Source: Prevotella sp.
GTDB lineage: Bacteria > Bacteroidota > Bacteroidia > Bacteroidales > Bacteroidaceae
NCBI GenBank assembly: GCA_016285075.1
Contig: JAEEQB010000011.1
Location: 1-64,000 of the forward strand
Direction: 5' to 3'
Length of the DNA: 64,000 nucleotides
Position 1 is the stretch's first letter; each line of letters opens with the position of its first letter. A program made the position numbers and the translations under genes. Shown here piece after piece: positions 57,992-64,000 of the stretch. The notes below the pieces were generated by a model that saw only the letters and a program-made list of their open reading frames with translations, made no database searches and had not been told where the DNA came from.

Positions 57992-58735
57992 TTAAATGTC
58001 TGAAATCTTTCCTATACCCGTGCGTTTCAGCTCCCTGTCAGTGGGCTTGCCACCATACTGCAGTGAACCGACACCGCTCACCTCACCTTTGATCTTCTCA
58101 GAGGCGTAGCAGGTAATGCCACCTACTCCACTCACCTCGGCGTCCACGGACTTGGCTTTCAGGTTCTGGGCTTCTATACCGCCAACACCGCTGCATTCAT
58201 AGTTGGCCTCATCGGCAGTACCCTCCAGTTCCATACCACCCACACCGCTACAATCGGCATCGAGCTTACGCAACTTCAAACCGGAAAGGTACATCTTTCC
58301 TACACCGGAATTGTCGACCTTCAGCTCGTCTGCTATCAGACGGTCAATCTCCACACTGGCCACACCGCTGTTCTCCAACTTATTAAGCGTAGGTGCATAT
58401 ATCGTGATGTCTACATTGGTGGCGTTGATATTCACTTTACGTTTGGCGAAGTCCACCTCCAGCTCGTCGCCCTCAATGCTGAACTTAAACAGTTCCACAT
58501 AGTTGTCGGGACAGGAGAGTACCACCCGATAATCGTTCTCACTGCTCTGGATGAACTTCACATTAGCCACTACGTCAACATCTACCTGCGTAAAGGCTTT
58601 TTGCTTGTACTCTTTCTTCACGATGTTCTTAGAGGGTTCAATCTTCGGACCGTCAGAAACATTCAGGTCAATCTTGCAGGCCGTTGTCAGCACCAGCGGC
58701 AGGGCCATCAACAATAGGATCAGAGTCTTTTTCAT
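57992..58735 (-). CDS. GIN-domain (DUF2807) lipoprotein
   Basis: 247 residues from ATG 58735; the frame is open further upstream, but MKKTLILLLMALPLVLTTAC is a clear lipoprotein signal (Cys20). KAFTQVDVDVVANVKFIQSS starts the domain, and repeats of CSGVGG/NSGVG/VSGVGG mark the turns of a right-handed beta-helix. Such proteins are outer-membrane or periplasmic; function is not established. It lies 103 bases after the Mla-type ATPase gene with no clear own promoter. Confidence 0.88.
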   Translation of the reverse strand: MKKTLILLLMALPLVLTTACKIDLNVSDGPKIEPSKNIVKKEYKQKAFTQVDVDVVANVKFIQSSENDYRVVLSCPDNYVELFKFSIEGDELEVDFAKRKVNINATNVDITIYAPTLNKLENSGVASVEIDRLIADELKVDNSGVGKMYLSGLKLRKLDADCSGVGGMELEGTADEANYECSGVGGIEAQNLKAKSVDAEVSGVGGITCYASEKIKGEVSGVGSLQYGGKPTDRELKRTGIGKISDI

Positions 58736-58838
58736 CTTCTTTCTGTTTTTATGATTTATCGTTTTCTGACTGTTTGACGTACAGTAGCGGATAAAAGTTG
58801 CAGAAGAAGATGAAATTTTCGTTTTTTTGCTTTCAGTT

Positions 58839-59612
58839 TTAGAGCTTGATACCGTTTTTCTGTACTGCCTGACGCATTTCCTTGAGAAGGTCTGAGGCAA
58901 AGATAAAGTCGGTGAGCCGCTGGTTGGTACTGCCCATGATATCGGCGCTGACACCCTGCCACTCTTTCTGACCCTCATAGATGAAGATGATGTTCTCGCC
59001 AATACCCATGACGGAATTCATGTCGTGGGTATTGATGATGGTGGTCATGTTGAACTCCTGGGTAATCGAATGGAGCAGATCGTCGATGACGAGCGAGGTC
59101 TTCGGGTCAAGACCGCTGTTGGGTTCGTCGCAGAACAGGTACTTGGGATTAAGGGCAATGGCACGGGCAATGGCCACACGCTTCTGCATACCACCAGAAA
59201 TCTCGCCCGGATACTTCTGTTCGGCATCCACAAGGTTCACACGGTCCAGACAGTACATGGCTCGCTGCTGGCGCTCGCGCAGGTTCATCGACGAGAACAT
59301 GTCAAGGGGGAACATCACGTTCTCCAGCACCGTAAGCGAATCGAAGAGGGCTGCAGACTGGAAAATCATGCCCATCTCGCGGCGCATGTGGACCTTCTCG
59401 TTCTTGGACATTGCCACGAAATCGCGACCGTCGTAAAGCACCTGGCCAGAGGTAGGTTCCAGCAGACCAACGAGGTTCTTCATCAGCACGGTCTTTCCGC
59501 TTCCGCTCTGACCGATAATGAGATTGGTCTTACCGTCCTCAAACGTGGTGCTGATACCCCTCAGCACTTCTTTGTCCTCGAATCGCTTGCATAGGTCTTT
59601 GACTTCTATCAT
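58839..59612 (-). CDS. MlaF-like ABC transporter ATPase
   Basis: 257 residues. Walker A GQSGSGKT (34-41), signature EISGGMQKR, Walker B YLFCDEPNSGLDP. SGGMQKR is typical of MlaF-type ATPases, which work with an MlaE permease in phospholipid transport between membranes. It follows the permease gene by 45 bases. An MCE-domain (MlaD) protein would be expected next but is not here. Confidence 0.92.
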   Translation of the reverse strand: MIEVKDLCKRFEDKEVLRGISTTFEDGKTNLIIGQSGSGKTVLMKNLVGLLEPTSGQVLYDGRDFVAMSKNEKVHMRREMGMIFQSAALFDSLTVLENVMFPLDMFSSMNLRERQQRAMYCLDRVNLVDAEQKYPGEISGGMQKRVAIARAIALNPKYLFCDEPNSGLDPKTSLVIDDLLHSITQEFNMTTIINTHDMNSVMGIGENIIFIYEGQKEWQGVSADIMGSTNQRLTDFIFASDLLKEMRQAVQKNGIKL

Positions 59613-59657
59613 CGCCTTATATTTATCTATATTATTGCTGCTTATGGTGCTTTTTAC

Positions 59658-60404
59658 TCACGAAAGCAGCTGTGTCAGGAACACATCAGAGAAAAGAATG
59701 AGCACGCTGGAGGTGACTACCGCATCGGTAGAAGCCTTGCCCACATTCACAGAACCGCCCTCAACCGTATAGCCGCAGAAAGCAGGTACACTGGAAATGA
59801 TGAAGGCAAAGAACTGGCTCTTGATGATACTCATCCACATGAACCAGGGAACGAAATCGTGCTGCAGACCCACCGTCAGGTCGTCTGGTGGCATGATATG
59901 GCCGATGTACGAGGTAGCATAGGCTCCCATGATGCCCATGCCCGATGAAAAGATAACCAACAGAGGCATGATGGTCAGCATACCCATGATCTTGGGCAGG
60001 ATGAGGTAGCAGGCAGAGTTGACTCCCATGATCTCCAAAGCATCAATCTGTTGTGTCACTCGCATGGTGCCTAGCTCCGAGGCAATGTTCGAGCCCACCT
60101 TACCCGCCAGGATCAAACACATGATGCTGGACGAGAACTCCAGAAGCATGATCTCACGGGTGGTATAGCCTGCCACCCAGCGAGGCATCCAAGGCGACTC
60201 GATATTAAGCTTCATCTGGATGCAGATGACTGCGCCGATGAAGAAGGAGATGAGCAGCACGATGCCGATAGAGTTGACGCCTAACTGCGCCATCTCCTTG
60301 ACGTACTGTTTCCAGAACATACGCATCCGCTCAGGCACGCTGAACGTGCGGCCCATGAGTATGAGGTATCGGCCGAAAATGGTCAGCCATTTGTGTAGAA
60401 GCAT
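59658..60404 (-). CDS. MlaE-like ABC transporter permease
   Basis: 248 residues from ATG 60404. Five or six helices and the family motifs GRYLILMGRTF, REIMLLEFSSSIMCLILAGK, VTQQIDALEIMGVN and CGYTVEGGSVNVGKA. Inner-membrane part of a lipid transporter with the MlaF-like ATPase. An open frame to 60500 crosses the promoter and is rejected. Confidence 0.92.
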   Translation of the reverse strand: MLLHKWLTIFGRYLILMGRTFSVPERMRMFWKQYVKEMAQLGVNSIGIVLLISFFIGAVICIQMKLNIESPWMPRWVAGYTTREIMLLEFSSSIMCLILAGKVGSNIASELGTMRVTQQIDALEIMGVNSACYLILPKIMGMLTIMPLLVIFSSGMGIMGAYATSYIGHIMPPDDLTVGLQHDFVPWFMWMSIIKSQFFAFIISSVPAFCGYTVEGGSVNVGKASTDAVVTSSVLILFSDVFLTQLLS

Positions 60405-60427
60405 CTTAATTATCTCTAATTCGACTG

Positions 60428-60435
60428 CAAAGGTA
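60428..60435 (-). promoter_or_regulatory. -7 box of the Mla-type operon
   Basis: TACCTTTG on the minus strand, followed by GCAGTC, 23 bases before the start codon. Confidence 0.7.
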
Positions 60436-60497
60436 ATAAAAAAAGGTAAAAGTGTATCGTGAATTTTGAAAAAATTGCTGCCACCAACAAAAAATGT

Positions 60498-60525
60498 CAA
60501 TCATCAATTGTCAATTATCAATTAA
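60498..60525. repeat. TCAATT-rich short repeat between divergent promoters
   Basis: TCAATCATCAATTGTCAATT continues into ATCAATT: four TCAAT words in 28 bases. A related GGATAATTGATAATGGATAA string precedes the DUF3868 gene at 22893. It overlaps the -33 region of lptB. Confidence 0.55.
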
Positions 60526-60531
60526 AATAAT

Positions 60532-60539
60532 TAACTTTG
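60532..60539 (+). promoter_or_regulatory. -7 box of lptB, near-leaderless
   Basis: TAACTTTG followed by CACCC; ATTG at 60507-60510 is 21 bases upstream. ATG 60549 comes 9 bases after the box, so the leader is at most a few bases. Confidence 0.68.
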
Positions 60540-60548
60540 CACCCAATT

Positions 60549-61358
60549 ATGGATGAGCAGCAGACAATAGAACAAAAGAAGACGGTGCTTCGGGCAGAAG
60601 GGCTGGTGAAGCGCTACGGCCGCCGCACAGTGGTCAACGACGTGAGCTTTTACGTGGAACAGGGCGAGATTGTGGGACTGTTAGGACCCAACGGTGCTGG
60701 CAAGACCACTTCGTTCTACATGACCACTGGCTTGGTGGTACCCAACGGAGGAAAGGTGTTCCTGGACGATGTCGAGGTAACCGACTATCCTGTCTACAAG
60801 CATGCCCGTGCAGGCATCGGATATCTGGCGCAGGAGGCCTCCGTGTTCCGCAAGATGAGCGTGGAAGACAACATCTTGAGTGTCCTGGAAATGCGAGGGC
60901 TGCCACGTGAGTACCAGCTGGAGAAACTGGAGGAGCTGATAAAAGAGTTCCGTCTGGGGAAAGTCAGGAAGAACAAGGGCGACCAGCTTTCCGGTGGCGA
61001 ACGACGACGCTGCGAGATAGCACGCTGCCTGGCCAACGAACCGAAGTTCATCATGCTCGACGAGCCGTTTGCGGGTGTCGACCCCATTGCCGTTGAGGAT
61101 ATTCAGTTCATTGTCTGGAAACTGAAGGACCGCAACATCGGCATTCTCATCACCGACCATAATGTGGAGGATACGCTCTGTATCACCGACCGCGCCTACC
61201 TGCTGTTTGAGGGGCGTATCCTGTTCCATGGCACTCCTGAGGAACTGGCAGCCAATCAGGTGGTACGCAAGAACTATCTGACAGAGTCGTTTGTGCTGCG
61301 CCAGAAGGACTTCTCGGCAATGGAGGCCGAGCGTGCTGCTGCCGACAACGAGTCCTGA
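60549..61358 (+). CDS. lptB: LPS export ABC transporter ATPase LptB
   Basis: 269 residues from ATG 60549. Walker A GPNGAGKT (46-53), signature [13 protein letters not shown], Walker [14 protein letters not shown], and [13 protein letters not shown], all typical of LptB. It powers lipopolysaccharide extraction from the inner membrane with LptF/LptG, which are encoded elsewhere. A TTG at 60537 lies in the promoter. It ends 7 bases from the convergent hydrolase stop. Confidence 0.95.
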   Translation: MDEQQTIEQKKTVLRAEGLVKRYGRRTVVNDVSFYVEQGEIVGLLGPNGAGKTTSFYMTTGLVVPNGGKVFLDDVEVTDYPVYKHARAGIGYLAQEASVFRKMSVEDNILSVLEMRGLPREYQLEKLEELIKEFRLGKVRKNKGDQLSGGERRRCEIARCLANEPKFIMLDEPFAGVDPIAVEDIQFIVWKLKDRNIGILITDHNVEDTLCITDRAYLLFEGRILFHGTPEELAANQVVRKNYLTESFVLRQKDFSAMEAERAAADNES

Positions 61359-61365
61359 CTCATCG

Positions 61366-62364
61366 CTATTGCCCTCCCAGGCGGGAGAAATATTCGGCAA
61401 TATCGTCCCATGTCTTGAAGGTATCTGTACCAAACTGGATGAGGGTAGCCATACCGTTACTCTTCATCGTGTCAATCAGGTAGTCACCATAGAGCAGGCT
61501 CTTCTGGTTGGTGAAGATGGTATGGCCGAAAGCAGGTACATTAATATATTCATAGAGCCACGACAGCGTCGCTGCGTAAAACGAAGGATCGGCTGGAGCG
61601 GGTGCCACGAAATACAGCTGATAGATCTCCAGGAGGGTACGGACCGTCTTCTGTGCCGAGCTGCGCGGCTTCTGGAACTGATCTGCCAGTGCATCAATAT
61701 CAATGTAGACGATGGGACGTTCACGCTGCTCCTGCCTGTCGTCAATCCATCGGATGACAGGCACCACAGCATGCATGAACGAACGGTCGTTCATACGGTG
61801 CTCGCCATGAAAGCGGATAGCGGTGGCATAGTGCTCACGGAAAAGGTCGTAGGTATGCACCAGAGGGTCCTCGTCGCCAAACAGTCCCCACACCCTGCCC
61901 TGCTCCCCAGCATCGGCTGCATGGGCAAAGTTCTGAGCAGTGAGGTTACGGTACTCCTTGACCAGGGGCTTGTCCACATAGAATTCCTGGACACCGTCCT
62001 GACGGGGACTGAAGAACTGTTGCTTACCCGTCAGCCCGTGTTCGCCCATTGTATCAGCTATCTGGAAAGCCGGATTGATGAGGATGCGGTCATACCCTTC
62101 AAGCAGCTCGGCGAACATCCCACCCATCGACGTGCCGATAATCAGGTCGGGATGCTCTTCACTACACAGATGGTGCAACAGGTCAAGCGCCTCCTGCGGA
62201 TGGACAGGCAGGTCTGGAGCTATGACCCTGGCATTGGGCAGCACCTGACGTATACGGGTGACCGTACCCGACTGGCCACTGGAGCCGAACCCATGGACAT
62301 ACATCACTGTCTTTCCCCTGAACAGGTCGGGAAACTGTTTGATATATTGATTAGTCTGTTCCAT
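61366..62364 (-). CDS. YqiA/YcfP-like esterase fused to a HAD/5'-nucleotidase-like domain
   Basis: 332 residues. The N-terminal 205 residues are a small alpha/beta hydrolase: MYVHGFGSSGQSG, nucleophile Ser79 in GTSMGG, Asp164 or Asp166 in GLFGDEDPLV and His189 in GEHRM. From about 216 a second fold starts with PIVYIDIDALADQF, and later FTNQKSLLYGDYLIDTMKSN resembles the 5'-deoxyribonucleotidase-like HAD motif. The fusion is uncommon to my knowledge. Both substrates are unknown. Third gene of the der operon. Confidence 0.82.
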   Translation of the reverse strand: MEQTNQYIKQFPDLFRGKTVMYVHGFGSSGQSGTVTRIRQVLPNARVIAPDLPVHPQEALDLLHHLCSEEHPDLIIGTSMGGMFAELLEGYDRILINPAFQIADTMGEHGLTGKQQFFSPRQDGVQEFYVDKPLVKEYRNLTAQNFAHAADAGEQGRVWGLFGDEDPLVHTYDLFREHYATAIRFHGEHRMNDRSFMHAVVPVIRWIDDRQEQRERPIVYIDIDALADQFQKPRSSAQKTVRTLLEIYQLYFVAPAPADPSFYAATLSWLYEYINVPAFGHTIFTNQKSLLYGDYLIDTMKSNGMATLIQFGTDTFKTWDDIAEYFSRLGGQ

Positions 62365-62383
62365 ATTGCAATTCTGTCACTGG

Positions 62384-62776
62384 TTATTTCATTCGCCACT
62401 TCCCGTTGTGTTCCACCATAGGCACAACGATTTCCTCGGAGGTGTCATCGCCAAACTTCAACAGAAGGAACACACTGACATAGTCGGTCAGGGTGTCGCG
62501 ACGGGCACTGCTGACACTGATGTCCGTTATCCCCTGATGCAGTTTCTGTTGCTGAGCCAGGAACTGGCGACAGGAGGTGAGCAGCTGTTCACGGTATAGC
62601 TCCGGCAGCGAATCACTGCCTGCCTTGCCCTCAAGGAACTGTTCACAGGCTCCATCAGCCAAATGCCGATAGTAACCCCTCGCAGCCAAAGAGGCAGCCT
62701 CCTCCGGAGTAACCCCCTGACCACAACAGACCAGGGCAAAGACCAAAGACAGTATAACGAACACACGGAATGGCAT
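62384..62776 (-). CDS. Small lipoprotein of unknown function (DUF4878-like)
   Basis: 130 residues, signal with lipobox FALVCCG (Cys17/18). GYYRHLADGACEQFLEGKAG, then helical stretches and the closing strand VVPMVEHNGKWRMK, resemble the NTF2-like DUF4878 lipoproteins. It lies 25 bases after der and 19 before the hydrolase fusion. Confidence 0.75.
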   Translation of the reverse strand: MPFRVFVILSLVFALVCCGQGVTPEEAASLAARGYYRHLADGACEQFLEGKAGSDSLPELYREQLLTSCRQFLAQQQKLHQGITDISVSSARRDTLTDYVSVFLLLKFGDDTSEEIVVPMVEHNGKWRMK

Positions 62777-62801
62777 AGCTCAATCCTCAACCTTCATCTA
62801 T

Positions 62802-64000
62802 TTACTTTGCTCTGATAAACACATGTATGGGAGAACCGGTCAGTGTCCAGTTCTCGCGGATCTTGTTTTCCAGGAAACGCTTGTAAGGCTCCTTCACATA
62901 CTGAGGCAGGTTGGCATAAAACACAAAGGTGGGAATCTGAGTGTCGGGCACCTGGCTCACATATTTTATCTTGATATACTTCCCTTTGACCGAGGGGGGT
63001 GGATAGGCCTCGATAAGCGGCAGCATCACCTCGTTGAGTTTCGTGGTGCCGATGCGTGCCTTGCGGTGCAGATACACCTCCTTGGCTGTCTCCAGCACCT
63101 TGAAGATACGCTGCTTCGTCAGGGCCGAGGCAAAGATGATGGGAAAATCGGTAAACGGAGCCATACGCGCACGGATGGCCTGTTCAAAAGTGGAAATCAC
63201 CACCTGGGACTTGTCCTCCACCAGGTCCCACTTGTTCACCACCACCACCAGGCTTTTGTTGTTCTTCTGTATGAGCTGGAAGATGTTCATGTCCTGCGAC
63301 TCAATGCCTCGGGTGGCGTCGATCATCAGGATGCACACATCGCTGTTCTCTATGGCACGGATGGAGCGCATCACACTGTAGAACTCCAAGTCCTCCGTCA
63401 CCTTGTTCTTGCGGCGTATACCGGCAGTATCAACGAGGTAGAAGTCGAATCCGAACTTGTCGTAGCGGGTGTATATGCTGTCACGTGTCGTACCAGCAAT
63501 GTCGGTAACGATGTGACGCTCTTCGCCAATAAACGCATTGATCAGGCTTGACTTGCCTGCATTAGGACGACCCACCACGGCAAAGCGGGGTATACCCTCT
63601 TCCAGGTCATCGCCGCTCTTCTCGGGCAGCATCTCCAGGATCTTGTCAAGCAAGTCACCCGTTCCGCTGCCAGTAGCAGCACTGATGCAGAAGGGGTCGC
63701 CAAGACCTAACTTATAGAACTCGTACTGGCTGTACAGGTCTTTTCCGTCATCGGCCTTATTGGCCACTAACAGCGTAGGCAGCTTCGCACGGCGCAGTAT
63801 CTGGGCCACGTCCATGTCCCAGTCAGTCACACCGTTCTTGATGTCGCAGAGGAACAGCACCAAGTCGGCCTCCTCCGTAGCAATGATTACTTGCTTACGG
63901 ATCTCCTCTTCGAAGATGTCGTCACTGTTGACCACCCAGCCACCCGTATCAACCACGGAGAACTCTCGGCCGCACCAATCGCACTTGCCGTACTGGCGGT
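62802..64000 (-). CDS. der: GTPase Der (EngA), start outside the window
   Basis: The frame is open to the window end; 399 codons are visible and roughly 35-40 N-terminal residues are missing. In GTPase domain 1 [10 protein letters not shown] and LLVANKAD are seen; domain 2 has [18 protein letters not shown] and VVNKWDLV; the KH-like domain follows ([20 protein letters not shown]). It is a 50S-assembly GTPase. The segment [19 protein letters not shown] at the edge shows that the visible 5' end is not the true start. Confidence 0.96.
   Translation of the reverse strand, partial: RQYGKCDWCGREFSVVDTGGWVVNSDDIFEEEIRKQVIIATEEADLVLFLCDIKNGVTDWDMDVAQILRRAKLPTLLVANKADDGKDLYSQYEFYKLGLGDPFCISAATGSGTGDLLDKILEMLPEKSGDDLEEGIPRFAVVGRPNAGKSSLINAFIGEERHIVTDIAGTTRDSIYTRYDKFGFDFYLVDTAGIRRKNKVTEDLEFYSVMRSIRAIENSDVCILMIDATRGIESQDMNIFQLIQKNNKSLVVVVNKWDLVEDKSQVVISTFEQAIRARMAPFTDFPIIFASALTKQRIFKVLETAKEVYLHRKARIGTTKLNEVMLPLIEAYPPPSVKGKYIKIKYVSQVPDTQIPTFVFYANLPQYVKEPYKRFLENKIRENWTLTGSPIHVFIRAK

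Noticed and set aside
58736..59002. 89-residue extension of the GIN lipoprotein into the ABC ATPase gene
   Set aside because: The extension overlaps mlaF-like coding in another frame, and a perfect lipoprotein signal starts at 58735.

Overview
The window is bacterial chromosome from the Bacteroidota, most likely a Prevotella-type member of the Bacteroidales; the genus is an inference. The case rests on promoters of the TTTG-N19-21-TAnnTTTG type with no E. coli-like -10 boxes, a SusC/SusD pair, a Mfa1/Mfa2-type (type V) fimbrial locus, a smalltalk protein, an HU-HIG protein, GIN-domain and DUF4139 proteins, and rpsL-rpsG-fusA in their Bacteroidales form. I found no tRNA, rRNA, CRISPR array, complete insertion sequence or prophage. 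Layout. 1-5400: end of a smalltalk gene, an AraC regulator converging on a flavodoxin-like gene, then a His-rich ZnuD-like TonB receptor with its small Cys/His-rich membrane partner; the gaps carry a dispersed repeat (three copies) and GTTGCAGT octamer arrays. 5400-10000: a metal and redox neighbourhood, with one operon of winged-helix protein, MBL-rubredoxin and ZIP transporter, and another of glutathione peroxidase, OhrR-like regulator, small Zn-ribbon-like protein and CDF exporter; the second has a palindrome over its -33 box. 10300-21850: a secreted leucine-rich-repeat protein divergent from SusC-SusD-secreted protein, followed by a separately promoted secreted zinc metalloprotease. 21850-40565: an 18-kb fimbrial locus in one direction: DUF3575, DUF3868/OmpA-like, major fimbrillin, GC-rich hairpin, anchor, two accessory fimbrillins, a 2933-residue secreted protein and a TlpA-like lipoprotein. 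40560-46490: fhs, DUF3467, rpsL-rpsG-fusA. 46500-50211: a DUF4139 protein with an inserted SusC-like module, then a collapsed ECF sigma/anti-sigma/TonB-receptor locus. 50212-64000: HU-HIG protein, pRiA4b ORF-3/SEC-C protein with recQ, esterase with aqpZ, a possible small RNA unit, GIN lipoprotein, an Mla-type ABC pair, lptB, and an operon of der (cut by the window end), a lipoprotein and a hydrolase-HAD fusion. How the genes work together. The fimbrial locus reads as a complete machine. The major and two accessory subunits are lipoproteins with a Thr-Arg processing site 30-36 residues after the lipid Cys; the anchor lacks this site but shares its C-terminal strand with the major subunit, and the giant secreted protein is the obvious tip or adhesin candidate. 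The metal neighbourhood offers outer-membrane uptake (TonB receptor), inner-membrane uptake (ZIP) and export (CDF). The strongest candidates for something not previously described are the giant protein with its TlpA partner, the sigma-anti-sigma gene fusion, the short promoter-terminator unit at 57.83-57.93 kb and the dispersed repeat family.
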